A stretch of DNA of 64,000 bases from Alloacidobacterium dinghuense (GTDB lineage: Bacteria > Acidobacteriota > Terriglobia > Terriglobales > Acidobacteriaceae), in the NCBI RefSeq assembly GCF_014274465.1, contig NZ_CP060394.1, positions 806,001 to 870,000 of the forward strand, written 5' to 3'. The notes beneath the pieces are model-generated. The model was not told the DNA's origin and searched no databases. It saw nothing but the letters and a program-made list of their open reading frames with translations. The position numbers were made by a program, and so were the translations under genes. Below, in pieces: positions 36,097 to 46,499 of the stretch (positions within the stretch are counted from its first letter, which is position 1; each line of letters opens with the position of its first letter).

Positions 36097-39000
36097 AGCG
36101 AATCCTTACCCACTGGAGATTGCTCGGAACCGGATCCAGTCCATGGGCAAGCCTGGCTCGCATTCTTGTTTATGGAATGCTTCTTTTCTTCGCTTTTGAA
36201 TGCGTCACGATTGATTTCAGATGGCCCGAACAGGCGGTGCTTGGCATCCTGACCATCGTCCTTGCATTTGCGATCCACCGCACGTCCGCCTCCGAGCTTG
36301 TAACTCTGGCACTCATGTTTGCCTCAATGCTGGCTACTGCCAGATATGCATACTGGCGCTGTTTCACCGTTGGGCAGGCACTTGCAACCTCGGGTTCGAA
36401 GCTGGGTGTGATCAACATCATCTTCATGCTCATTCTTCTCTCGGCTGAGGGCTACGCATTTGTGATCCTGTTTCTCGGCTATATCCAGACCATTCGTCCT
36501 CTCCGGCGACCACCCTACCCAATGCCGAAGAACCTGGAAGACTGGCCGCATGTCGACGTTCTTATTCCTACATATAACGAACCGTTGTCCGTGGTCCGGT
36601 CAACCGCCTTTGCTGCGCTGAATATTGATTACCCAAGTGAAAAACTTCATGTTTACGTGCTGGACGATGGCAGGCGCGAAGAGTTCCGTAGATTTTGTGA
36701 AGAGGCAGATATCGGCTACGTCACGCGAACGGATAATAAGCATGCCAAGGCTGGAAACATAAATCATGCGTTGACCGTGCTCGATTCGCCGTATGTTGCG
36801 ATCTTCGATTGCGATCACGTCCCAACGCGTAGCTTTCTACAGGTCACGCTCGGATGGTTTTTGAAAGACACCAAGCTGGGCATGCTGCAAACGCCGCACT
36901 ACTTCTATTCTCCTGATCCGTTTGAGCGAAATCTACACCAGTTCATGGTGATCCCCAACGAGGGTGAACTGTTCTATGGTGTTCTTCAGGACGGCAACGA
37001 TCTCTGGAATGCCACATTCTTCTGCGGTTCCTGCGCTGTTCTACGTCGTACGGCTCTGAATGAGATCGGAGGAATTGCCACCGAAACAGTTACAGAAGAC
37101 GCGCACACGTCTCTGCGTATGCAGACACGGGGATGGAACACCGCATATATCAACATCCCGCAAGCTGCGGGTCTTGCCACGGAAAGCCTCTCCAGTCACG
37201 TAGGGCAGCGAATCCGTTGGGCGCGCGGCATGATCCAGGTGATGCGGACGGACAATCCTCTCTTTGCGCGCGGGCTTAAATGGCCTCAGAGGCTGTGTTA
37301 CTTCAACGCGATGATTCACTTCCTCTACGCCGTTCCCCGACTCGTATTCCTCACGGCCCCGCTCGTATATATGTTGCTGGGGCGCATCAATATCCCGGGA
37401 TATTGGCTGGCAATCCTGGCGTATGCGATGCCCCACCTTTTTCTGTCAAACCTCACCAACTTCCGCATCCAGGGCAAATATCGTCATTCCTTCTGGAACG
37501 AGGTGTACGAAACAGTTCTTGCCCCATACATTCTTGGGCCAACTTTGCTCGCACTCATTAATCCAAAGCTGGGTAAGTTCAATGTGACAGCCAAGGGCGG
37601 AATCGTGAAGAAGAGCTATTTCGATGCTCGGATTGCCCGTCCGTATATCGCCTTGATTCTTCTCAATGTTGCTGGCCTGGTGGTTGCGCCCATTCGCTTC
37701 TTTTATTGGAACCCTGACCATCCGGGGACCATCGCGATGAACGTCTTCTGGATACTCTTCAACCTGATTATTGTGGGCACCGCGAATGCGGTCGCATTCG
37801 AGTCCCGTCAGCTGAGAACAGACGTGCGGATCGATACGCATATGCCCGTGGAAATTCGCCTGCCGGGCGGGAAAAGCGTATTTGGTGAGTCCGTCAACAT
37901 GTCTCTCGGCGGCGCCTCAATCGATCTTGAAGAACAGCTAAATCTCCCGCAAGCTTCCCGAGTCGAAGTGATCTATCCCTTACGCAGAAAACAGACGGTA
38001 TTCCCGGCATCAATTGTTGCGACGAACGGTTTGAATCTACGCATCAGGTACGAAGATTTGTCGCTTGAGGAAGAAGAATTGCTGACGCTCGTTCTTTATT
38101 CCCGCGCCGATTCATGGCTGAGCAGGAGCGAGCGTCGTGAAGCAGACAAGCCCTGGCGCAGTTTTGCGCGTCTCGTTCGCTTGTCTATTAGGGGTGTTGG
38201 ACATGCTCTTGGAACCCTGATTCCCAAGAGGAAAGACGCCGAGTTGCCCGCTGCCGTGCGCGCTGGAACAGCGATTCTTGTACTCGCGATGATCCTTGCA
38301 GGTGCATGTACCCCTTTGCGGGCCCAGAAACGCGGCAAATCTGCTCCAGCCCGCGATTCTCAAGCTGCGACTTCTGCTGGAGGAACGTTCCAGTCGACGT
38401 TCACGTTGAAAGATATTGGGATACCGGAGGCGATTGTGTTCCGCGGAGTCGCAGCATCTCGTGACGCCCCTTTTGCCTTGCCTCAGACCGAGGTCGTGCA
38501 AAAGTCTACGCTGCATCTGCGTTACGCATTTTCGCCTTCACTTATTCCTCAGATGAGCCACCTGAACGTCTATCTGAACGGTGCGTTGGTGTCGACGCTG
38601 CCCGTCCCGGCAAAGGTTGAGGATGTGCAGGATTCTCTGAAGGCGGACCTGCCGCTTCCTTCTGATCTGTTAGTTCGCAACAACGTATTAAGACTGGAGT
38701 TTATCGGGCACTACACTCAGCAATGCGAGGACCCGGCAAACACCGTGTTGTGGGGACGGGTTGAGAATACTTCAAGCGTCGAAGTATCCGGATCGCTGCT
38801 TCCGCTGGCTGACGACCTGAAGATACTACCCCTGCCTTTCTATGACGGGGCAATCAGCAGCTCTTCCGCTTCAATACCGATTGCTTTCACCAGCAGCCAG
38901 CCCAGCAATAATGCATTTGAGGCTGCAGGCATCCTGGCATCATGGTTTGGAGTCGCGGCAAAGTCGAGACCGCTAACCTTTCCTGTGACAGTCGGCAGCA

Positions 39001-40517
39001 CACTACCATCGGGCAACCTCGTTGTTTTCGTGGAAGGCTATTCGAGTCTTCCCGCAGGAGTTGATCTGGGCAGCGGTGGTCCTGTTGTTGCTGTCCGCAC
39101 AAACCCAGTCGATCCTTACGGCAAGATACTCATCGTTGCAGGTGATGATGCTGATCAATTGGTGACAGCAGCCCGTGCAGTTGCAACCGGCAATATGATG
39201 CTGCAGGGTACTACAACCCGTATAGGCGAATATCGCCTGCCTCAAGCACGCGAAGCTGACGATGCGCCATTGTGGTTGAAGACTGATCGCCTCTCTCCTT
39301 TCTGGGATTATTCTGGAAACCCGGAGCTGCAAAGCGATGGTTCAGGACCTCTGCCGATTTACCTCAGGCTGCCACCTGACATCTACTACGGCGACCGGCA
39401 AAATATCCCCCTCCACATGGATTACCGGTACAACTCCATTCCACTCGCGAATGCATCGACGTTGCGCGTGAGTGCAAACGGATCGCTGGTAAATGAGCTG
39501 GCGCTACCGCATGACAACAATCCCAAGAAGACGCTGGCATATGATCTTGCGGTCCCAGTATCGAATATGCGGCCGTCTGCTAACACATTTCTCTTCACCT
39601 TCTATTTCCAGATGGCGAAGACTGGGAATTGCCAGGATACAGCTCCCATCAACCTGCAGGGTGCAATACTTCGCAGTTCCTATCTGGACATACGTGGCCT
39701 GAAGCACTGGGCTGCCATGCCTAATCTTGAACTTTTTTCCAATGCGGGATTTCCTTTTACGCGCTTTGCCGATCTTTCCCAGACCAAAATTGTGCTTCCA
39801 CCGCGCCCCAGCCCACAGGAACTCGGAATCTATCTAGCGTTACTTGCAAATTTTGGCGAGCAGACGGGCTATCCGGCACTACGGGTTTCGGTTGGCGATT
39901 CCTCATTGCTCGGGGCCGATGCCGACTATCTAATTCTCGGAGCGCCGGATGACGAGCCAGCATTTGAACGGTTGAGTCAGCAGTTGCCGGTCGAAGTGAA
40001 GGAGCAGGGTTTTTCTATTCACGATACAGGCGGGTTCTTTGCATCAGTGGAACACGCCTGGTGGCAGGTTGCCGAAATGCGGCCAAACTGGTGGTGGAAG
40101 CTGCGGCAGGCAAAGGAGCGGGATGGGCTACTTGAGAGCCTGGGTCAATTCCCGGATGCGCTGATTCAGGGAAGTGAATCGCCCTGGGCTTCGAATCGTT
40201 CCATTGTCAGCATCACCATCAAAAATGATTCCCTTGCAGGCCCATTTATTGCAGCCTTCACAAAGTTTTCTACGTCTGGCGATATCAGCGAATCGGTGAG
40301 CGTTCTGCACGGAAGTGAATTCACATCCTACCGACTGGGCGATCGCTACTACCATGTTGGGTATCTACCGTGGTGGGCCCGCATTCGCTATTGGCTGCGA
40401 GCCTTCCCCTGGATGATCGTCGTTCTGACATTTGTCCTCGGTCTTTTCGTAGTCCCATGGACGAGGGCATGGCTCGATCAGCGTTCAAAGGCACGCCTGG
40501 AGGCACAGCAGACATGA
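36093..40517 (+). CDS. bcsAB: Fused cellulose synthase BcsA-BcsB
   Basis: One 1474-residue polypeptide joining catalytic and periplasmic subunits, as in AcsAB of Komagataeibacter. BcsA part (1 to ~750): TM helices, GT2 domain with DVLIPTYNEP, LDDGRR, DCDHVPTR, the TED motif (TETVTEDAHTSL) and QRIRWARG, the translocating TM bundle, then a PilZ domain with RTDVR and NMSLGGASI for c-di-GMP. After a TM-like linker (AGTAILVLAMILAGACTPL) comes BcsB (~790-1474), with carbohydrate-binding and flavodoxin-like domains and a C-terminal anchor (WMIVVLTFVLGLFVVPW). Polymerises UDP-glucose into beta-1,4-glucan and moves it across the inner membrane. Overlaps bcsQ and bcsZ by 4 nt each. Confidence 0.96.
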   Translation: MKRILTHWRLLGTGSSPWASLARILVYGMLLFFAFECVTIDFRWPEQAVLGILTIVLAFAIHRTSASELVTLALMFASMLATARYAYWRCFTVGQALATSGSKLGVINIIFMLILLSAEGYAFVILFLGYIQTIRPLRRPPYPMPKNLEDWPHVDVLIPTYNEPLSVVRSTAFAALNIDYPSEKLHVYVLDDGRREEFRRFCEEADIGYVTRTDNKHAKAGNINHALTVLDSPYVAIFDCDHVPTRSFLQVTLGWFLKDTKLGMLQTPHYFYSPDPFERNLHQFMVIPNEGELFYGVLQDGNDLWNATFFCGSCAVLRRTALNEIGGIATETVTEDAHTSLRMQTRGWNTAYINIPQAAGLATESLSSHVGQRIRWARGMIQVMRTDNPLFARGLKWPQRLCYFNAMIHFLYAVPRLVFLTAPLVYMLLGRINIPGYWLAILAYAMPHLFLSNLTNFRIQGKYRHSFWNEVYETVLAPYILGPTLLALINPKLGKFNVTAKGGIVKKSYFDARIARPYIALILLNVAGLVVAPIRFFYWNPDHPGTIAMNVFWILFNLIIVGTANAVAFESRQLRTDVRIDTHMPVEIRLPGGKSVFGESVNMSLGGASIDLEEQLNLPQASRVEVIYPLRRKQTVFPASIVATNGLNLRIRYEDLSLEEEELLTLVLYSRADSWLSRSERREADKPWRSFARLVRLSIRGVGHALGTLIPKRKDAELPAAVRAGTAILVLAMILAGACTPLRAQKRGKSAPARDSQAATSAGGTFQSTFTLKDIGIPEAIVFRGVAASRDAPFALPQTEVVQKSTLHLRYAFSPSLIPQMSHLNVYLNGALVSTLPVPAKVEDVQDSLKADLPLPSDLLVRNNVLRLEFIGHYTQQCEDPANTVLWGRVENTSSVEVSGSLLPLADDLKILPLPFYDGAISSSSASIPIAFTSSQPSNNAFEAAGILASWFGVAAKSRPLTFPVTVGSTLPSGNLVVFVEGYSSLPAGVDLGSGGPVVAVRTNPVDPYGKILIVAGDDADQLVTAARAVATGNMMLQGTTTRIGEYRLPQAREADDAPLWLKTDRLSPFWDYSGNPELQSDGSGPLPIYLRLPPDIYYGDRQNIPLHMDYRYNSIPLANASTLRVSANGSLVNELALPHDNNPKKTLAYDLAVPVSNMRPSANTFLFTFYFQMAKTGNCQDTAPINLQGAILRSSYLDIRGLKHWAAMPNLELFSNAGFPFTRFADLSQTKIVLPPRPSPQELGIYLALLANFGEQTGYPALRVSVGDSSLLGADADYLILGAPDDEPAFERLSQQLPVEVKEQGFSIHDTGGFFASVEHAWWQVAEMRPNWWWKLRQAKERDGLLESLGQFPDALIQGSESPWASNRSIVSITIKNDSLAGPFIAAFTKFSTSGDISESVSVLHGSEFTSYRLGDRYYHVGYLPWWARIRYWLRAFPWMIVVLTFVLGLFVVPWTRAWLDQRSKARLEAQQT

Positions 40518-41650
40518 AGGCCGCGATCTTGCTCGCTGCAACGCTCGGTTTATGCTGCCAGTCTGCAGCGAGAGCCAGCTCCTGGCCGTTGTGGGACCAC
40601 TATGCTGCGCATTTCCTCAGTCCTCAAGGCCGAGTTGTTGATCCGTCGCGGAATTCGATGACTACCTCAGAAGGACAGAGCTATGCCATGTTTTTCGCGC
40701 TTGTCGCAGGAGATAACAACTCATTTGATCGCATTCAGGAGTGGACGCAAGACAATCTCGCGCAAGGTGATCTTGCTAAGAAATTGCCTGCTTGGAGTTG
40801 GGGCCAAAAGAGCGATGGTTCGTGGGGGGTACTCGATCAGAACTCGGCATCAGACTCTGATCTTTGGGTCGCTTACAGCCTGATTGAAGCAGGCGAACTT
40901 TGGTCAAAGCCAGGCTACAGCAGAACCGGAAAGGCTATGCTGTCGTTGATCGCAAAGAATGAGAGCGCTACAGTGCCGCAGGCAGGTGCTGTTTTGTTGC
41001 CCGGCCCAAATGGCTTTCATCCGGATGCAGATCATTGGGTCTTTAATCCGAGCTACATGCCGCTGCCGTTGTTGCTCGCGGCGAGACATGTTGATCCTCA
41101 AGGACCGTGGAGTGCGATGGCCGCCGCTCTGCCTGCATGGCTGCAGCAGGCGAGCCCTTCCGGTTTTGCCATGGACTGGGTTGAATACACAAGCGGCAAA
41201 GGCTTTTCCGCAGTCAGCGAGCCAGGAACAAGTTCAAGGCCTGCCTGTGGCAGCTATGATGCAATCCGCGTGTATCTTTGGGTGGGCACTACCGCGCAGG
41301 ACTCACCGGGAGCTGCGAGCCTCCTGCATCTGTTTGCCCCCATGTCCAGCTATGTAAAGACACACCTTTCGCCACCTGAGGTAGTTAATCCCGATGGGAC
41401 GGTTGTGAGTACTACGGCTCCGCCGGGATTTTCAGCTGCGGTGATGCCGCTGCTCATGACATCCGGTGAAAAGGCCGCGGCCACTCTCCAGCTTCGAAAT
41501 GTACTGGCTCAAATTGAGCCGTCAACTGGGTTAGTTGGAGATCCGCCGCACTACTATGACCAGAATCTGGCGCTCTTCGCGCTGGGCTGGCAGGAACAAC
41601 GCTTTCGCTTCGCTCCCGATGGAACGCTGAGGGTCCAATGGAAAAAGTGA
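40514..41650 (+). CDS. bcsZ: Periplasmic cellulase BcsZ, glycoside hydrolase family 8
   Basis: Endo-beta-1,4-glucanase of 378 residues that edits nascent cellulose. Signal peptide (MKAAILLAATLGLCCQSAARA). GH8 features: general acid Glu in TTSEGQSYAM, the DSDLWVAYSLIEAG segment with conserved Asp, WGQKSDGSWGVLDQNSAS, and FNPSYMPLPLL. The ATG at 40514 overlaps the bcsAB TGA (ATGA), which fixes the start; a longer open frame upstream is not signal-like. The 3' end overlaps bcsC by 13 nt. Confidence 0.95.
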   Translation: MKAAILLAATLGLCCQSAARASSWPLWDHYAAHFLSPQGRVVDPSRNSMTTSEGQSYAMFFALVAGDNNSFDRIQEWTQDNLAQGDLAKKLPAWSWGQKSDGSWGVLDQNSASDSDLWVAYSLIEAGELWSKPGYSRTGKAMLSLIAKNESATVPQAGAVLLPGPNGFHPDADHWVFNPSYMPLPLLLAARHVDPQGPWSAMAAALPAWLQQASPSGFAMDWVEYTSGKGFSAVSEPGTSSRPACGSYDAIRVYLWVGTTAQDSPGAASLLHLFAPMSSYVKTHLSPPEVVNPDGTVVSTTAPPGFSAAVMPLLMTSGEKAAATLQLRNVLAQIEPSTGLVGDPPHYYDQNLALFALGWQEQRFRFAPDGTLRVQWKK

Positions 41651-44600
41651 ACCGTAACGCTTGCCGAACACTTCTTCTCGTGGCCACTTGTGCGCTGGCT
41701 CTCGGAATCTCGCCAGGCGCATGGGGTCAATCCACGGCGGAACGCGCCCTGTTGATGAAGGCGCAATCCCTCGCTGCAAATGGACACCTGGATATGGCGG
41801 TTCAGACTTGGCAGCAGGTACTACTCGCCGATCCGAACAGTCGAGAGGCGCTTCTTGGAATCGCCAAGGCTGACATGCAGCTCGGAAATACGGATGAAGC
41901 CAGAAGATATCTCGATCGTCTGCGCGCTGCCGGGGGTAATCCTGCGGATATCGCAAAGATCCAAGCTATGCCCGGTGTTGCGCCGAAGAATGTGCGCCTC
42001 GATCAGGCGGCCAGTCTTGCGCAGAGTGGCCGGTATGCAGACGCTATGCGGATCTACCGCGACGTTTTGGGCAATAATCCCCCTGCGGGAGACTACGCGC
42101 TCGCCTACTATGACACCGAGGCTGCCATCCCGGCGGACCGGCCTCATGCCGTTGCAGGATTACGGAAGCTCGCGCAGCAATTCCCGGCGGATTCCCGTTA
42201 CTCGATCACGCTCGGGCGCGTCCTCACATATGAACCGAAGACGCGCGCAGAAGGGATCGCAATCCTGCAGAGATACGATAATGTCCCGGCTGCGCAGAGT
42301 GCCCTGAAGCAAGCTGAGTCGTGGAATGCGGTTGCCAACGCTGCTCCGACTGCAGTGGACACCCAGGCCAAGCCAAAAGCCAGCACTCCCGCTGGGAACC
42401 CGCTGGAGGCATCGGCGTATCGCGCCCTCAATAGCGGTCGGTTGGATGAGGCTCGGCAGCAGTTCGAGACACTGCTGGCGAAGCAGCCAAACAACCCGCG
42501 AGCCCTGAGCGGAATGGGTTACGTGTACATGAAGCAGCAGGACTTCGCGGATGCATCGGACTATCTTGAACGTGCTCGCGCCGCAGGAGCACGGGGACTG
42601 GAAAGCGCGATTGCTACCTCGCGCTTCTGGGAGAAGATGTCGCAGGCAGGAGCCGCGTTGCAGGCGGGCGATTCGGATGCCGCCATCGAGTCCTATACGG
42701 CTGCGTTGTCACTCAAGCCATCGAGTCCTGACGCGCTGGAAGGTCTTGGAGGAGCTTATGTTCAGGCGGGAAACAACGCAGAGGCGATCGATGCCTTTGA
42801 ACGTGCAGTACGCGTCAGCCCTGACCGCCAAACCGCCTGGCGCGGCCTCTTTCTGGCCCAGTCGGCAGCAGGCAATTCTCAGGGAGCGCTGAATACCGGC
42901 GACCGTATGCCCAAGAATGTTCGCGCTCAGTTGAACTCTGATCCCGAATATCTGCGAGCGTTAGCACAGGATAACCTCGCGCTGGGCCGCAAAGCTGAAG
43001 CGGACCGCGCCATCGAGCGAGCGCTGGCTTTGCCGTTCCCGAATGAGGGGCGAGATCTGCCTCTTGATAAGCAGATGCAGTATGCGGCGTTGCTGATGAT
43101 GGCCAACAGATATGAGCCGGCGCTGCAGCTTTACCAGCAGATCGTTGCAGAAGACCCGGGGAATGCCGGAGCGTGGCGAGCGCTTATCGCCGCGCAGCAT
43201 CAACTCGGTCGTGATAACGATGCTCTTGCCACCATGGGTAGCATGCCGCAGGCAATCCTGAACAAGGAGCAAAGTGATCCCAGCTTCCTCGTTCTCGTTG
43301 GATCCATCTATCAGACGCGTCACGAGTGGGATCGCGCTCAGAAGTATCTGGAGCAAGCGCTCGCTGCTGCACCACCTCCTCAGACAGGAATCGAACTTCA
43401 GCTTGCCGATGTGTATGCGGCGAATGGCAATCAACAGAAGGCGTACACAATCTATCGTGAGGAGCTCGACAGGAATCCGCAGAATACGGATGCATGGCGC
43501 GGCATGCTGAATGCTCTTCATCAGGGAAATCACGACCGCGAGGCATTGCGGCAGATTGCCGCAATGCCTGAGTCTGTGCGCCTTCGCTTGGAACAGGACC
43601 CTTCATACTTGCAGACGCTGGCATCGATCCAGTCTGCGACCGGACAGAATCAGGCTGCGTTGAAGACCTTTGCGCAATTGACGCAAATCTATCGCGATCG
43701 CAACACGGACGAGCCAGTTGACGTGCTGATCCAATATGGCTGGGTGCTGCTGAGAACTGGCGACGACCAGAAGCTCTACGCTCTGGTTACGACTCTCTCC
43801 AATTCGGCTGATATGACGGACGATCAGCAGGCCGAGTTCAATCGCCTTGGAGCCAGCTGGAGTGTGCGTCGCGCGAACAGCGCGCTGGCTGTAGGCGATC
43901 AGAATCGTGCTGTGGCAATTCTTACGACAGCTGCGCAAGCTTTTCCCGGAAACGCTGAAGTCTACAGCGCGCTTGCCGGTGTCTACCTCAAGATCGGGCA
44001 GCCGAGGCAGGCGGTTGCAATTTACGCTTCGCTGGACATGACTCACGCGACCAGCCAACTGTATGAGAGTGCTATTGGCGCGGCGATGGCGGCGCGCGAC
44101 ATGAAGCAGGCAGAAACGTGGCTCGAAGACGCGCTCGATCAATACAAGAGCAATCCTTCGATTTTGCGGCTCGCTGCTCAATACGAACAGGCACGCGGAA
44201 ATTCCGATCGTGCGGCAGCTTACTATCGGGCTGCGCTCGATGCTATGGGGCCAGCCGGGCCTGGAGGGATCTTTGCGCAGCCTGGCAGCGATACGGGTGC
44301 TCCCGGAACATTGTCTCCTATGCAGCAGTTGATGCAGCTGCTTGCGCCCGCAGGGCGCACCGCACGGCTGAACGCTCCGGTCGATTCGTCTGAGAGCGGC
44401 AGCGCCGGCGATGTCTCCTGGCTGGACGCTCCCAGCAAGAGTGTTCCGACACTCGGCGACTTTGCGCAGTCCAGAGAAGGCGGTTCGGGGCGAAGTGTAG
44501 GTGATGATGCTGCGCTGAGGCAGCCGTCAACTTCGGCCCTAGGTGACTACGGAAGTCGTTATGATGCGTTGACTCCAACCAATGATCGCTATGTGCCTCC

Positions 44601-46218
44601 GACCGAGGCTTATGTGCGACCGACGAAGGTCACGCGGCGACACTCTGCTCCTCCAGTCGAGCAGGCGGTCGAGCAGGATCAGGTCTCGGCACCGATGGAC
44701 TATCTGGAACCGGTGACGATGAAAGTGCCTGCGCGACCGCTGACCACACCTGCGCCGCAAAACCCGCCGGTTTCTTTCGCACCAACATCCAAGTCGGCGC
44801 ATTTTCTTGACGCGAACGATTTGAATCCGGCGAGCAGGCTGCAATCGGCTGTGCGCGAAATGAACGGTCGAGTGCAGGATCCGCAGTCGACGGATACCGG
44901 GCTGCCGCCAATCGGGGAGGGGAGCCGGGATGCTACGCCACCGCCAGTGCCGCTGAATGCGCTGCCGGAGACGGCGCGGGCTGAGGCGCCGGCGTTACCG
45001 CCGCTCACCGGGCCGGGTGTGCACGTGGTGCGCGCGAAGACCCCGCGCGAGCAGATTGAGGATCAGCTGGCCATCATCCAGGGGGCATCGAGCCCATGGG
45101 TTGGCGGCAATGCCGGCATCGACTACCGCAGCGGTCAGCCGGGATACGACAAGCTCTCCGCCTACACGGGGCAGATTGAGGCTTCGAGCATGCTTGGGCC
45201 AGGCGTGAGAGGCACGGTCATCACGCGTCCGGTACTGCTTGATTCGGGCACAGCTACGACGACGGCTACCTTCCAGCAGGGAACATTACCGGCTGGCGCG
45301 ACACCGTACCTGCAGTCGGCGGCGGGCATTGGCGGCGAGTTCCAGTTGCGGACGGCTTCGTTTGCCGCCAACATTGGCTATACGCCTTACGATTTCCTCG
45401 TTCAGAACATCATTGGCGGAATCTATGTCCATCCTCCAACCTCGCATTTCACGCTGACGTTCGCGCGCGATCCAATCACGGACACGCAGCTTTCCTATGC
45501 CGGTTTGCGCGATCTCGGCAGCAGGGGGCCGACCTATGAGGGCAACACCTGGGGAGGCGTCGTCACCAATGCTGGAGAATTCCAATTGGCTTTTGGCAGC
45601 GCGCAATCCGGCTGGTACATCCAGGGCGGAGGGCAATACATCAGCGGCCGCCACGTTCAGGACAACACGCGCCTGGACGGCGACGCCGGGGCTTACTGGG
45701 CGGTGGTGCATCATCCCGATTACGGAAACCTGACCGTGGGCATGAACTTTTTCGGCATGCACTACGATCACAACCTGCGGTACTTCACCTACGGGCAGGG
45801 TGGCTATTTCAGTCCCGATACGTACATCCTTGCGGGCGTGCCTGTGACCTTCAATGGGCATCATGGCGCGCGGTTTCATTACCGGGTGCTCGGCAGTTTC
45901 GGTCTGCAGGCGTTCGACGAGGCCGCGACACCTTACTATCCGCTCGATCCTACGATTCAGTACGCGAGGAATAATCCTTATTACAGCGAGGCCACGAGCG
46001 TCAGCGCCAACTACAGCTTCGAGGGTGAGGGCGCTTACGCCATTGCCGAGCACTGGTACGTTGGCGGCTACATGAGCTTCAACAACACGCGGGATTATGC
46101 CAGCAGCAAGGGCGGCTTTTATGTGCGGTACCTCTTCCGTCCGCAACCGATGCTCGAAGAGAACGGTCCGACAGGGCTCTTCCCGATTACCGGGATGCGG
46201 CCGCTGAACGTGCCATAG
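41638..46218 (+). CDS. bcsC: Cellulose synthase subunit BcsC (TPR and outer-membrane porin)
   Basis: Exporter of 1526 residues that guides cellulose through the periplasm and outer membrane. Signal peptide (LLLVATCALALGISPGAWG), about 20 TPR-like helical pairs (residues ~30-870, repeats such as ALLGIAKADMQLGNTDEARR and ALEGLGGAYVQAGNNAEAID), a low-complexity linker rich in Pro/Ser (~870-1130) and a C-terminal BcsC beta-barrel domain (from SSPWVGGNAGIDYRSGQ to YVRYLFRPQP). Longer than E. coli BcsC by ~370 residues, mostly in the linker and TPR region. Last gene of the operon; terminator candidates follow. Confidence 0.95.
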   Translation: MEKVNRNACRTLLLVATCALALGISPGAWGQSTAERALLMKAQSLAANGHLDMAVQTWQQVLLADPNSREALLGIAKADMQLGNTDEARRYLDRLRAAGGNPADIAKIQAMPGVAPKNVRLDQAASLAQSGRYADAMRIYRDVLGNNPPAGDYALAYYDTEAAIPADRPHAVAGLRKLAQQFPADSRYSITLGRVLTYEPKTRAEGIAILQRYDNVPAAQSALKQAESWNAVANAAPTAVDTQAKPKASTPAGNPLEASAYRALNSGRLDEARQQFETLLAKQPNNPRALSGMGYVYMKQQDFADASDYLERARAAGARGLESAIATSRFWEKMSQAGAALQAGDSDAAIESYTAALSLKPSSPDALEGLGGAYVQAGNNAEAIDAFERAVRVSPDRQTAWRGLFLAQSAAGNSQGALNTGDRMPKNVRAQLNSDPEYLRALAQDNLALGRKAEADRAIERALALPFPNEGRDLPLDKQMQYAALLMMANRYEPALQLYQQIVAEDPGNAGAWRALIAAQHQLGRDNDALATMGSMPQAILNKEQSDPSFLVLVGSIYQTRHEWDRAQKYLEQALAAAPPPQTGIELQLADVYAANGNQQKAYTIYREELDRNPQNTDAWRGMLNALHQGNHDREALRQIAAMPESVRLRLEQDPSYLQTLASIQSATGQNQAALKTFAQLTQIYRDRNTDEPVDVLIQYGWVLLRTGDDQKLYALVTTLSNSADMTDDQQAEFNRLGASWSVRRANSALAVGDQNRAVAILTTAAQAFPGNAEVYSALAGVYLKIGQPRQAVAIYASLDMTHATSQLYESAIGAAMAARDMKQAETWLEDALDQYKSNPSILRLAAQYEQARGNSDRAAAYYRAALDAMGPAGPGGIFAQPGSDTGAPGTLSPMQQLMQLLAPAGRTARLNAPVDSSESGSAGDVSWLDAPSKSVPTLGDFAQSREGGSGRSVGDDAALRQPSTSALGDYGSRYDALTPTNDRYVPPTEAYVRPTKVTRRHSAPPVEQAVEQDQVSAPMDYLEPVTMKVPARPLTTPAPQNPPVSFAPTSKSAHFLDANDLNPASRLQSAVREMNGRVQDPQSTDTGLPPIGEGSRDATPPPVPLNALPETARAEAPALPPLTGPGVHVVRAKTPREQIEDQLAIIQGASSPWVGGNAGIDYRSGQPGYDKLSAYTGQIEASSMLGPGVRGTVITRPVLLDSGTATTTATFQQGTLPAGATPYLQSAAGIGGEFQLRTASFAANIGYTPYDFLVQNIIGGIYVHPPTSHFTLTFARDPITDTQLSYAGLRDLGSRGPTYEGNTWGGVVTNAGEFQLAFGSAQSGWYIQGGGQYISGRHVQDNTRLDGDAGAYWAVVHHPDYGNLTVGMNFFGMHYDHNLRYFTYGQGGYFSPDTYILAGVPVTFNGHHGARFHYRVLGSFGLQAFDEAATPYYPLDPTIQYARNNPYYSEATSVSANYSFEGEGAYAIAEHWYVGGYMSFNNTRDYASSKGGFYVRYLFRPQPMLEENGPTGLFPITGMRPLNVP

Positions 46219-46266
46219 GCCGGATCCCCCTCCCCCTTGGGAGTTGGGCTTGCCTTTATGTGTTTT

Positions 46267-46305
46267 CAATAAGATAGCGGGGGATCATCCCCCGCTATCT
46301 TATTG
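46267..46305. repeat. Long perfect hairpin after bcsC
   Basis: Arms CAATAAGATAGCGGGGGA (46267-46284) and TCCCCCGCTATCTTATTG (46288-46305), loop TCA. 18 bp without mismatch, 49 bp after the bcsC stop. No T-run follows, so it may act as an mRNA-stabilising or partial-termination structure rather than a classical terminator. Confidence 0.7.
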
Positions 46306-46382
46306 ATTCTGCAGTTGGTTAAGGTCGTTTGAGTGTTTTCAATGGCTTAGCTGGGGGGTCCGCATTTGTCAAAAAGGGAAAA

Positions 46383-46406
46383 GCCCGCTCATTGCGGGCC
46401 TTTTTT
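46383..46406 (+). terminator. Intrinsic terminator of the bcs operon
   Basis: GCCCGC, loop TCATT, GCGGGC, then C and six T. It is preceded by an A-rich stretch (AAAAAGGGAAAA). A textbook Rho-independent terminator, 165 bp after bcsC. Confidence 0.85.
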
Positions 46407-46499
46407 CTCTATCTCCAGAATAACAGTTTTCGAGGAATAGTACGCCACTTGTCGTTGCAACGAATATCTTTGGCGGTCTTGGCTTTAGGAATATTTGGT

